From CAVALG01 sp963656085 (GTDB lineage Bacteria > Bacillota > Clostridia > Oscillospirales > Acutalibacteraceae), in contig CAVKHV010000025.1 of assembly GCA_963656085.1 (NCBI GenBank), positions 1 to 22,082 of the forward strand: a stretch of 22,082 bases of DNA, read 5' to 3'. Shown here one piece after another: positions 1 through 6,770 of this stretch. Position 1 is the first letter of the stretch. The number at the start of each line of letters is the position of its first letter. The translations under genes and the position numbers were made by a program. The notes beneath the pieces were generated by a model. That model worked only from the letters and a program-made list of their open reading frames with translations. It was not told where the DNA came from and did not search any database.

Positions 1-59
1 GCGTGCAGGACGGCGACACGGTTTGCGTTTATGATATTGAGTTTGATTATATATCTTGA
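1..59 (+). CDS. obg: GTPase Obg, C-terminal end only (partial)
   Basis: Only the last 19 codons lie in the window. The tail, reading GVQDGDTVCVYDIEFDYIS and a TGA stop at 57-59, matches the usual end of the Obg C-terminal (OCT/DUF1967) domain, where a G-V-x-D-G-D-T-V stretch is followed by an aromatic/acidic E-F-x-Y end. Obg is a ribosome-associated GTPase needed for 50S assembly and stress signalling. The GTPase domain is outside the window, so function rests on this short match. The stop codon sits inside a 13-bp tandem repeat. Confidence 0.7.
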   Translation, partial: VQDGDTVCVYDIEFDYIS

Positions 60-83
60 TTATATATCTTAATTATATATCCC
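45..83. repeat. Three tandem copies of a 13-bp AT-rich unit across the obg stop
   Basis: Copies at 45-57, 58-70 and 71-83. The first two are identical (GATTATATATCTT) and the third differs at the first and the last two bases. The obg stop codon lies across the junction of copies 1 and 2, so copy number changes would not alter the protein. Confidence 0.85.
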
Positions 84-111
84 GATGCGATAATTCGGCA
101 TTTGTATATAA

Positions 112-297
112 TCGGTTTACGGACGCGGTTCCGTTTGGTTTCCGACCGCTGCCCCAAGCGAACGCTTGGGCGACGGGCGCACACGATCAAGGCTTTGCCG
201 GTTTTGCAAAAGTCACGGTCGTGCGCCCGTCCGAAAACTTTTGTTTTCGGCAGCGGTCGGCGGCAAACGGAACCGCCGTCCCGTGCGTTATACCGAA
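112..297. repeat. Cloverleaf-like nested inverted repeat
   Basis: The outer arms 121-153 and 249-281 pair almost throughout: CCGACCGCTGCC (142-153) with 249-260, GGTTCCGTTT (127-136) with 265-274, and 121-128 with 273-281 around one bulge. Three hairpins are nested inside: 153-160/163-170 (CCCAAGCG), 172-182/221-231 (GACGGGCGCAC, with a smaller hairpin at 193-212) and 231-238/243-250 (CCGAAAAC, TTTT loop). A short extension pairs 112-116 with 292-296. No U-tract follows, so it is not a typical terminator. It could be a mobile palindromic repeat or a structured RNA. No credible protein is encoded here. Confidence 0.8.
289..297. repeat. Left copy of possible 9-bp target-site duplication
   Basis: TATACCGAA occurs here and at 2451-2459, directly outside the outer edges of the two long direct repeats around the MATE gene. 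This is the expected position of a target-site duplication. A 9-bp match could arise by chance, but its position makes that less likely. Confidence 0.5.
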
Positions 298-602
298 CTT
301 AGTGTAAAATAAAAATAGGCAAAAAGAAGAGGAAGTTCAAAAAAGAACTTCCCCAATGCACACAAAAACGGTAAAATGAATTAACCCAAAAGCCAAGATA
401 CCTAAGGAATGTGCAAAATAAGTATTATATCGCGCGTAGAAACTTTTTTCCACGAAATGCATTTCGTGTTTTGACAAAAATTTAAAATTTCTTCCGATTC
501 ACTATCCTAAAAATATATTCGGAGGAAAAACTATATAAAAATCTTTTGGCTTTTTCGATTTTTGTGTGCCAAATTTCCCCAACTTTTACTTGACAGTTAC
601 TA
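298..602. repeat. Direct repeat copy A (about 305 bp, MITE-like)
   Basis: Bases 298-484 match 2238-2424 with 4 substitutions in 187 bp (at 331, 357, 409 and 444). The copy contains an 8-bp hairpin GGAAGTTC/GAACTTCC (331-352) and an 18-bp perfect palindrome CACGAAATGCATTTCGTG (451-468). GCACACAAAAA at 358-368 recurs inverted at 559-569, giving subterminal inverted repeats. Bases 485-587 are present only in this copy. It ends with ACTTGACAGTTACTA (588-602), which is also the end of copy B. No credible gene lies in it. Confidence 0.8.
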
Positions 603-617
603 ACATTCAAAAAAGCC

Positions 618-646
618 TTGACATTTGAATTTACGTATGCTACAAT
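618..646 (+). promoter_or_regulatory. SigA-type promoter of the MATE gene
   Basis: TTGACA (618-623), a 17-bp spacer, and TACAAT (641-646): near-consensus. Transcription would start near 653. This rules out the upstream in-frame ATG at 625 as the MATE start, since it lies inside the promoter. Confidence 0.85.
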
Positions 647-671
647 CTCAAAGCATCGCTCGGAGGGCGAG

Positions 672-710
672 TTGTTCAGAGAAACAGCAGCCGGACAAGA
701 GACAGACTGA
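672..710 (+). CDS. Possible 12-codon leader peptide (uORF) in the MATE leader
   Basis: A TTG start at 672 follows a GGAGG at 662-666 and opens a 12-codon frame (MFRETAAGQETD, counting TTG as Met) that stops with TGA at 708-710. The frame runs through the 5' arm of the terminator at 690-738 and stops in its loop, so a translating or stalled ribosome would stop the terminator from folding. Leader-peptide attenuators of this layout are known upstream of several resistance genes in Firmicutes. The non-ATG start and 5-nt spacing make this tentative. Confidence 0.4.
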   Translation: MFRETAAGQETD

Positions 711-738
711 AATGTCTGCTTCTTGCCCGGCTTTTTTT
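690..738 (+). terminator. Intrinsic terminator / attenuator just upstream of the MATE start
   Basis: The stem pairs GCCGG (690-694) with CCGGC (727-731), CAAGA (696-700) with TCTTG (721-725) and CAGAC (703-707) with GTCTG (714-718), followed by seven T residues (732-738). It lies between the promoter and the AGGAGG of the MATE gene (746-751), so it must regulate that gene. TTGTTC at 672-677 can pair with GGACAA at 693-698, a possible antiterminator that uses part of the 5' arm. Confidence 0.8.
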
Positions 739-759
739 CGTATAAAGGAGGAATGCAAA

Positions 760-2076
760 ATGAATTTTCTGAGCAGCAAAATCAAACCGATGTACTTTAG
801 GTACCTGTCGGCGGCGTTCGGAAGTGCCATGATTACATCTGTCTATTCCATCGTTGATACAGCGATGGTCGGACAGTACCACGGACCTGAGGGCACTGCA
901 GCGCTGGCAGTCGTTGCGCCGGTCTGGAATATCATATACAGTCTTGGACTTCTGATGGGTATCGGCGGCAGCGTGATTTTCAGTACGAAGCGCGGTAGCG
1001 AAAAAGGTGACGGCAGTGAAAACCGGTATTTCACCTCGGCGGTGATCGGTGCAATCATTCTGTCCGTAATAGCTTGGGGCGGCGTTCTTTGCTTTGAGCG
1101 TCCGATTCTGACCTTCTTCGGTGCAGACGAGTCCCTGCTGATGCCGGCACGGGAGTATATGCTGCCGATCAAATATGTGTTTCCGCTGTTTCTGTTCAAT
1201 CAGATGCTGGCGGCGTTCCTGCGGAATGACGGAAATCCCGGACTTGCGACCGTGGGTGTACTGTCCGGCGGTATTTTCAATGTTTTCGGTGACTATTTCT
1301 TTGTATTCACCTGTGATATGGGCATCTATGGTGCGGGACTTGCAACCGCAATCGGTTCCGGTATCTCGTTCCTCGTCATGCTGACCCACTTTTTTAGCCG
1401 CAAAAACACGCTTCGGCTGGTGAAGCCGGAAAATCTGTTCGGAAAACTTCGTGAGATTTCCGTTACCGGCTTTTCGACATTCTTTATCGACGTGGCAATG
1501 GGCATCCTGACGGTGCTGTTCAACCGTCAAATCATGCGGTATCTTGGCGCGAATGCGCTGGCAATCTACGGCCCGATCATCCAGGTCAGCACCTTTGTAC
1601 AGTGCTGCGCATACAGCGTCGGGCAAGCGTCCCAGCCAATAATTTCCACCAACTTTGGTGCAGGCAGGGCGGAACGTATCCGCGAAACGCTCCGGCTGGC
1701 ACTATGGACAACAGTGTTCTTCGGCGTATTTTGGACAGCCCTCAGTATGGCGTGTCCCAATGTCTATATCCGCATTTTCATGGCGCCCACGCCGGAGATA
1801 CTGGAAACGGCTCCTGCCATTGTCCGCACCTATGCGCTGTCGTTTTTGCTTTTGCCGTTCAATATCTTCTCGACATATTATTTCCAGGCAATTATGAAGC
1901 CGAAGGCGGCATTTATTATATCGGTAGCGCGAGGGCTTGTCATCAGTGGCATCTTGATCATAGTGCTTCCCGTTGCAGTCAGCGCAGATGCGATTTGGTT
2001 CGCCATGCCGATCACGGAACTGCTGGTCATGCTTTATGCCGTTGCGACAATCAGGAAATACACAAAAGTGCTGTGA
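760..2076 (+). CDS. MATE family multidrug/sodium antiporter
   Basis: A 438-residue polytopic membrane protein of the MATE superfamily (MepA/DinF-like), which exports cationic drugs or metabolites in exchange for Na+ or H+. Support includes the family-typical N-terminal stretch (residues 18-45, YSIVDTAMVGQYHG followed by alternating hydrophobic helices), about 12 predicted helices and a length close to the usual 450. The start is the ATG at 760, 8 nt after AGGAGG (746-751). An in-frame ATG at 625 lies within the promoter and is rejected. Expression is probably attenuated by the terminator at 690-738. Leucine is mostly CTG here while neighbours use CTT. Together with the flanking direct repeats this suggests horizontal acquisition. 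The substrate cannot be read from sequence. Confidence 0.9.
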   Translation: MNFLSSKIKPMYFRYLSAAFGSAMITSVYSIVDTAMVGQYHGPEGTAALAVVAPVWNIIYSLGLLMGIGGSVIFSTKRGSEKGDGSENRYFTSAVIGAIILSVIAWGGVLCFERPILTFFGADESLLMPAREYMLPIKYVFPLFLFNQMLAAFLRNDGNPGLATVGVLSGGIFNVFGDYFFVFTCDMGIYGAGLATAIGSGISFLVMLTHFFSRKNTLRLVKPENLFGKLREISVTGFSTFFIDVAMGILTVLFNRQIMRYLGANALAIYGPIIQVSTFVQCCAYSVGQASQPIISTNFGAGRAERIRETLRLALWTTVFFGVFWTALSMACPNVYIRIFMAPTPEILETAPAIVRTYALSFLLLPFNIFSTYYFQAIMKPKAAFIISVARGLVISGILIIVLPVAVSADAIWFAMPITELLVMLYAVATIRKYTKVL

Positions 2077-2237
2077 AGAAAAACGGCGGAGAAGTCCTCG
2101 TCGGAAAACTGCAAATAGTTTTAGAACTGCTAAACAGGATCATATTTTCTGTTGCTTCCGAAATCAGGGCATTCTATATTATGTATTTGCAAGATTGGGG
2201 AGAAAAATTAAAGATTATTTTTCGAAATTGTTCCCCC
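2077..2237. other. 3' flank of the MATE gene, no recognised feature
   Basis: This 161-bp stretch runs from the MATE stop to repeat copy B. I see no clear intrinsic terminator, RNA gene or credible small gene. It probably belongs to the cargo of the putative mobile unit. Confidence 0.5.
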
Positions 2238-2452
2238 CTTAGTGTAAAATAAAAATAGGCAAAAAGAAGATGAAGTTCAAAAAAGAACTTCCCCAACGCA
2301 CACAAAAACGGTAAAATGAATTAACCCAAAAGCCAAGATACCTAAGGAGTGTGCAAAATAAGTATTATATCGCGCGTAGAAACATTTTTCCACGAAATGC
2401 ATTTCGTGTTTTGACAAAAATTTAGAGTAGACTCTACACTTGACAGTTACTA
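2238..2452. repeat. Direct repeat copy B (about 215 bp)
   Basis: Same orientation as copy A. Bases 2238-2424 match 298-484 at 183 of 187 positions and keep the 18-bp palindrome (2391-2408). The 103-bp segment unique to copy A is replaced by a short hairpin-forming stretch (TAGAGT/ACTCTA, 2423-2436). The shared end ACTTGACAGTTACTA is at 2438-2452. A reverse-strand reading frame across this copy has no supporting ribosome site and no recognisable family. Confidence 0.8.
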
Positions 2453-2459
2453 TACCGAA
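2451..2459. repeat. Right copy of possible 9-bp target-site duplication
   Basis: TATACCGAA, identical to 289-297. It ends 8 bp before the -35 box of the rny promoter, so the insertion would lie just upstream of that promoter and leave it intact. Confidence 0.5.
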
Positions 2460-2467
2460 ATTGGCAC

Positions 2468-2496
2468 TTGACAATATGCATAAAAAAGCATAAAAT
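2468..2496 (+). promoter_or_regulatory. SigA-type promoter of rny
   Basis: TTGACA (2468-2473), a 17-bp spacer, and TAAAAT (2491-2496). A start near 2503 would give a leader of about 160 nt before the rny ATG. That leader has a few GC-rich short inverted repeats (for example CCGCC/GGCGG within 2600-2620) but no riboswitch class I recognise. Confidence 0.75.
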
Positions 2497-2662
2497 ATAG
2501 GATAGTATGTATATATTGGTGAATTTTGTGCTTGGCGAACACAAGATATCTGATTTTCATACAACTCGCAGGGGGTCAAAAACGCAACCCTCTTTTAGAC
2601 CGCCCCACCTATTGGCGGCGGCATTGTTTTAATTGCGTTTTAATATAAAGGAGGTGCATTTT

Positions 2663-4216
2663 ATGCCCGATACGATTACTATAGTAATCTTTGCGATTAT
2701 CGCGGTAATCGTTGCAGTGATCTCCTTTTTGGCAGGTATGTCTTTCAGGCGCAGGAAATCGGAGGCTGTTATCGGCTCTGCCGAGGATGAAGCCAAACGA
2801 ATTCTTAACGAGGCTATGAAAACTGCCGAAGCGAAAAAGAAAGAAGCGGTGCTTGAAGCTAAGGACGAAATATACACCCTTAAAGCCGAGACCGACCGTG
2901 AACTGAAAGAACGCAGAAGCGAAGTTCAAAGACAGGAACGCAGACTTCAGCAAAAGGAAGAATCACTTGACAAAAAGACTGACAGTATTGAAGCAAAAGA
3001 AGAAAAAATAAACGCACGCACCAAAGACCTTGAGCAAAGAATTGCGGAAGCTGAGCAAATCAAGAGAAGTCAGCTTGATATGCTTGAAAAAATTTCGGGT
3101 CTGACCGTTGAACAGGCAAAATCACAGATAATATCAGCACTTGATGATGAACTTTGCCACGAAAAGGCGGTTAAGATACGCGAATATGAGCAGCAGTTTA
3201 AGGAAGAGGTTGACTCTAAGTCGCGCGAACTCATTTCGCAGGCGATACAGCGCTGCGCTGCCGACCATTCGAGCGAGACGACCGTTTCGGTAGTTCAGCT
3301 GCCGAATGACGAAATGAAAGGTCGAATCATCGGCCGTGAAGGCAGGAACATCCGCGCAATCGAAACCGCCACGGGTGTTGACCTTATTATTGATGACACG
3401 CCGGAGGCCATAACGGTATCAAGTTTTGACCCCATCCGCCGCGAGATCGCGCGCCTTGCGCTTGAACGGCTGATAACCGACGGAAGAATTCACCCGACCA
3501 AGATTGAAGAGGCGGTTGCAAAAGCCAAAAGCGAAGTTGACCGCACCATTAAGCGTGAAGGTGAACGCGCTATGCTTGACGCGGGAATTGCACATATGCA
3601 TCCCGAAATAATCAAACTTCTGGGTAAATTACATTACCGCACAAGTTACGGTCAGAATGTGCTTAACCATTCGATGGAAGTCTGCCACCTTGCGGGACTT
3701 ATGGCTGCCGAACTCGGCGCCGACGTTACCCTTGCAAAACGCGCGGGACTCTTGCACGATATCGGTAAAGCGCTTGACCACGAGCAGGAAGGCTCCCACA
3801 TAATGCTGGGTGTTGAAGCTGCCAAAAAATATAAAGAAAATGAGCAGATAATTCACGCGATACACGCCCACCACGGCGATGTTGAAGCTAAGACGGTTAT
3901 CGCCTGCCTCGTTCAGGCTGCGGACGCTATATCCGCCGCACGCCCCGGCGCACGCAGGGAAAATCTTGAAAACTACATAAAAAGGCTTGAAAAACTTGAG
4001 GAGATCGCCAACTCTTTCAAGGGTGTTGACACTTCGTTTGCCATTCAGGCAGGCCGTGAAATACGCGTTATCATCAAGCCCGACCAGATAAGCGACGACC
4101 GAATGGTTATTGTTGCGCGCGACATAGCAAAAAGGATAGAAGAAGAGCTCGACTATCCGGGACAGATAAAGGTAAACCTTATACGCGAAAACCGCGTTGT
4201 GGATTATGCCAAATAA
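2663..4216 (+). CDS. rny: Ribonuclease Y
   Basis: A 517-residue endoribonuclease that starts bulk mRNA decay in many Firmicutes, anchored to the inner face of the membrane. Domain order is as expected: one N-terminal transmembrane helix (residues 4-25), a long charged coiled coil (about 30-190), a KH RNA-binding domain with GREGRNIRAIE (224-234), and an HD hydrolase domain with the HD pair at H365-D366. Length fits the family (about 520). The start is the ATG at 2663 behind AAAGGAGG. The in-frame ATG at 2633 lacks a ribosome site and would add charged residues before the membrane helix. It is a single-gene unit with its own promoter and terminator. Confidence 0.97.
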   Translation: MPDTITIVIFAIIAVIVAVISFLAGMSFRRRKSEAVIGSAEDEAKRILNEAMKTAEAKKKEAVLEAKDEIYTLKAETDRELKERRSEVQRQERRLQQKEESLDKKTDSIEAKEEKINARTKDLEQRIAEAEQIKRSQLDMLEKISGLTVEQAKSQIISALDDELCHEKAVKIREYEQQFKEEVDSKSRELISQAIQRCAADHSSETTVSVVQLPNDEMKGRIIGREGRNIRAIETATGVDLIIDDTPEAITVSSFDPIRREIARLALERLITDGRIHPTKIEEAVAKAKSEVDRTIKREGERAMLDAGIAHMHPEIIKLLGKLHYRTSYGQNVLNHSMEVCHLAGLMAAELGADVTLAKRAGLLHDIGKALDHEQEGSHIMLGVEAAKKYKENEQIIHAIHAHHGDVEAKTVIACLVQAADAISAARPGARRENLENYIKRLEKLEEIANSFKGVDTSFAIQAGREIRVIIKPDQISDDRMVIVARDIAKRIEEELDYPGQIKVNLIRENRVVDYAK

Positions 4217-4228
4217 TTAACAGACAAG

Positions 4229-4260
4229 CACCGGCTGCATTGATTGCAGCCGGTGTTTTT
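4229..4260 (+). terminator. Intrinsic terminator after rny
   Basis: A perfect 11-bp stem, CACCGGCTGCA (4229-4239) with 4245-4255, a 5-nt loop and TTTTT. It separates rny from the fumarate reductase operon. Confidence 0.95.
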
Positions 4261-4343
4261 ATGCTTTGCTTTTTTCGTATGATATAAAAAATGATATAAC
4301 CGCTATATCAAAAAACGCATAATTTAAAATAACTGCCGAACTA

Positions 4344-4372
4344 TTGAATTAATTGACACTTGATGGTATAAT
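4344..4372 (+). promoter_or_regulatory. Promoter of the mdh-fumC-hdr-flx-frd operon
   Basis: TTGAAT (4344-4349), a 17-bp spacer, and a perfect TATAAT (4367-4372), 34 bp before the mdh GTG. A TTGACA at 4353-4358 is too close to either possible -10 box. No further promoter or terminator is obvious until 15932, which suggests one long transcript. Confidence 0.7.
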
Positions 4373-4405
4373 ATAATGAATTATGTAAAATAGGAGTGGT
4401 ATACA

Positions 4406-5350
4406 GTGAATAAAATCTCAATAATAGGTACCGGAAGCGTCGGTTCTACCATTGCATACACCTTGACGGTTATGGGGCTTGCATCCGAAATTGTGATGAT
4501 AGACATTAATAACGAAAAGGCTTTGGGCGAAGCGCTTGATATCAGGCAGGGCACGCCGTTTTGCGAAGCGTGTTCGGTTTATGCCGGTGATTACCGCGAC
4601 GCTGAAAACTCCGATATAGTTATAATAACCTCCGGATTACCGAGAAAACAGGGGCAGTCGCGCCTTGAACTTGCACAGACAAATGTTAACATTATGAAAC
4701 AGATAATTCCCGAAATTACAAAGTATGCCCCGAACGCTACATACATCATAGTCAGCAATCCGGTGGATATCCTTACATATACATTCTATAAAATGTCCGG
4801 GTTGCCGGAAAACCGCATTATGGGTTCGGGCACTATACTTGATACCGCCCGCCTGCGTTCAAGGCTTTCGGAATACTACAATATAAATCAGAGCAATGTT
4901 CACGCATATGTTTTCGGTGAGCACGGCGATTCCTCGTTTATTCCGTGGTCGGTCGCCAACATTTCAAATGTCCCGATAACCGAATGCAGGCAGCTTATCA
5001 CCAACCCGGATTTCGACGCTCCGGAACTCAATTTCCGGGAAATTGAGCAGTATGTCCGCAAATCGGGCGCACGCGTTATTGCGCGCAAGGGCGCAACGTT
5101 TTATGCGGTTTCGGTTTCGGTTTGCCACATATGCAAGTGCCTGCTTGCCGGCATTGATACCACAATGACCGTATCAACGATGATGCACGGCGAATACGGG
5201 GTTGACAACGTATGTTTAAGCACCCTTAATATGGTAGGTCACGACGGTGTCCGCGGCAAGGTAAACGTTCCGCTTACCGAAAACGAACTTGCCCTTTTGC
5301 GCCGCAGCGCCGACACGCTTAAAGACGTTATAAATAATCTTGAAATATAA
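4406..5350 (+). CDS. mdh: Malate dehydrogenase (LDH-like fold, malate-type Arg)
   Basis: A 314-residue NAD-dependent 2-hydroxyacid dehydrogenase of the LDH/MDH superfamily. Visible are the Rossmann motif GTGSVGS (8-14), D33 for NAD, substrate Arg R149 with D146 (DTAR), and catalytic H173 in GEHGDSS. At the specificity position (Q102 of B. stearothermophilus LDH) this protein has R80, in SGLPRKQGQSRLEL. Gln there gives lactate dehydrogenase; Arg gives malate dehydrogenase, as Q102R engineering of LDH showed. Overall similarity, including KGATFYA, is LDH-like, so automatic annotation may say L-lactate dehydrogenase. Being next to fumarase and fumarate reductase supports oxaloacetate reduction. 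The start is GTG, 9 nt after GGAG. Confidence 0.85.
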   Translation: MNKISIIGTGSVGSTIAYTLTVMGLASEIVMIDINNEKALGEALDIRQGTPFCEACSVYAGDYRDAENSDIVIITSGLPRKQGQSRLELAQTNVNIMKQIIPEITKYAPNATYIIVSNPVDILTYTFYKMSGLPENRIMGSGTILDTARLRSRLSEYYNINQSNVHAYVFGEHGDSSFIPWSVANISNVPITECRQLITNPDFDAPELNFREIEQYVRKSGARVIARKGATFYAVSVSVCHICKCLLAGIDTTMTVSTMMHGEYGVDNVCLSTLNMVGHDGVRGKVNVPLTENELALLRRSADTLKDVINNLEI

Positions 5351-5374
5351 CCGAATTCAGAGGGGGATTGCACT

Positions 5375-6751
5375 ATGGATTACCGTACAGAACATGACTC
5401 AATGGGTGAAATACAGGTTCCTGCCGACCGTTTATGGGGCGCGCAGACCCAGCGCAGTCACGAAAATTTTAAAATAGGAGTAGGTATTGAAACCATGCCG
5501 AGCGAGATAATACACGCCTTCGGCATACTTAAAAAGGCAGCCGCTATGGCAAACGCGGAACTTAACCCGAAAAAAATGACCGTTAAAAAACTGCAGTCGA
5601 TATCCCTTGCCTGTGACGAGGTTATTTCGGGCAGCCTCAACAGTCATTTTCCGCTTGTTGTATGGCAGACCGGCTCGGGCACGCAGTCCAATATGAACGC
5701 CAACGAGGTAATAGCCAACCGTGCGAATCAGATAGCCGGGGAAAAACTCTGCCACCCGAATGACGATGTTAATATGAGTCAGTCTTCCAACGACACTTTC
5801 CCGACCGCTATGAGCATTTCCGCTGTTTTGGCTATTGAGGACAGCCTTATACCCGCTCTTGAAATACTGATTTCCACATTTAAACGCCTTGAGATAAAGT
5901 ATCAGGGTATTGTAAAATCAGGGCGTACGCACCTTCAGGACGCCACCCCGATTAAATTCAGTCAGGAAATGTCCGGTTGGCGCACAAGTCTTGAGCGCGA
6001 TGTTGAACTGCTTAAACTTGCGGTTAAACCGCTTTGTGAACTCGCCCTCGGCGGAACGGCGGTCGGCACCGGGCTTAACGCGCCCGCAGGATTTTCGGAA
6101 CTTGTTGCGGGCAAGATAGCGGAGATTACCGGAAAACCGTTTGTAACCGCGCCCAATAAGTTCCACGCCCTGACTTCAAAGGACGAATATGTTTTTGCGC
6201 ACGGTGCCGTTAAAGCGACGGCGGCGGATATGATGAAAATAGCCAACGATGTTCGCTGGCTGGCTTCCGGCCCGCGCGACGGATTGGGCGAATTGCGCAT
6301 ACCCGCCAACGAACCGGGCTCGTCGATAATGCCGGGTAAGGTCAACCCGACCCAGTGCGAAGCGGTTACCATGGTAGCCGTTCAGGTAATGGGTAACGAC
6401 ACGGCTGTAGGTATTGCGGCGTCACAGGGTAATTTTGAACTTAACGTATTTATGCCCGTAGCGGCTTACAATTTTTTGCAATCGGTTCGCCTGCTGTCCG
6501 AAGTGATTACATCGTTTAACGATAAATGCGCGGTCGGCATTAACGTAAACCGTGAAAAAATGCACGATAATCTTCATAATTCACTTATGCTGGTTACTGC
6601 GCTCAACCCCTATATCGGGTACGAAAACGCAGCCAAAACGGCTAAAAAAGCGTTTAAAGACAACATTTCGCTTAAAGAAGCCTGCGTGGAATTGGGCTTT
6701 TTAACTGCCGAGAAGTTTGACGAAGTATTCCGCCCCGAACATATGGTTTAA
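5375..6751 (+). CDS. fumC: Fumarate hydratase, class II
   Basis: A 458-residue class II fumarase, interconverting malate and fumarate without an iron-sulfur cluster. The superfamily signature GSSIMPGKVNPTQCE begins at residue 315, and the catalytic His lies in SGRTHLQDA (H186), as in FumC. Length matches the family (about 460-467). The start ATG follows AGAGGGGGA, 24 nt after the mdh stop. Its place between malate dehydrogenase and the redox genes suggests that it works toward fumarate here, feeding the reductase encoded downstream. Aspartase shares the fold, but the TGSGTQSNMNANEV and GRTHLQDA segments are fumarase-like. Confidence 0.95.
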   Translation: MDYRTEHDSMGEIQVPADRLWGAQTQRSHENFKIGVGIETMPSEIIHAFGILKKAAAMANAELNPKKMTVKKLQSISLACDEVISGSLNSHFPLVVWQTGSGTQSNMNANEVIANRANQIAGEKLCHPNDDVNMSQSSNDTFPTAMSISAVLAIEDSLIPALEILISTFKRLEIKYQGIVKSGRTHLQDATPIKFSQEMSGWRTSLERDVELLKLAVKPLCELALGGTAVGTGLNAPAGFSELVAGKIAEITGKPFVTAPNKFHALTSKDEYVFAHGAVKATAADMMKIANDVRWLASGPRDGLGELRIPANEPGSSIMPGKVNPTQCEAVTMVAVQVMGNDTAVGIAASQGNFELNVFMPVAAYNFLQSVRLLSEVITSFNDKCAVGINVNREKMHDNLHNSLMLVTALNPYIGYENAAKTAKKAFKDNISLKEACVELGFLTAEKFDEVFRPEHMV

Positions 6752-6770
6752 ACCTTTAAGGAGGAGAAAG

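Larger units (their letters stand above)
298..2450. mobile_element. Putative composite (MITE-like) transposon carrying a MATE efflux gene
   Basis: The unit is bounded by 187-bp direct repeats (298-484 and 2238-2424). A second shared block follows each copy (588-602 and 2438-2452), and TATACCGAA lies just outside both ends. It encloses one self-contained cargo gene with its own promoter and attenuator. The MATE gene mostly uses CTG for leucine, while the flanking chromosomal genes favour CTT, which fits transfer. No transposase gene is present and I see no clear terminal inverted repeats, so movement would need an enzyme supplied in trans. Alternatively, two independent insertions of an interspersed repeat could bracket the gene by chance. 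Confidence 0.5.

Noticed and set aside
56..307. Two overlapping short forward frames across the cloverleaf repeat
   Set aside because: Their sequences follow from the inverted repeat, they lack ribosome sites and one begins inside the obg end.
625..759. Upstream in-frame ATG extending the MATE protein by 45 residues
   Set aside because: The ATG lies within the promoter and the extra codons run through the attenuator stem; AGGAGG fits the ATG at 760.
676..1626. Long reverse-strand frame (316 codons) opposite the MATE gene
   Set aside because: It is Cys/His/Arg-rich with no family resemblance and no ribosome site, and lies wholly opposite a clear membrane transporter gene.
2277..2579. Reverse-strand 100-codon frame across repeat copy B
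   Set aside because: It overlaps the repeat and the rny promoter, has no ribosome site and no family; the frame is probably incidental.
4353..4377. TTGACA at 4353 as -35 box of the mdh operon
   Set aside because: Spacing to the two possible -10 boxes is 8 or 13 bp, too short; TTGAAT at 4344 gives 17 bp to TATAAT.
4406..5350. Annotation as L-lactate dehydrogenase
   Set aside because: Overall similarity suggests it, but Arg at the specificity position and the operon context favour malate dehydrogenase.
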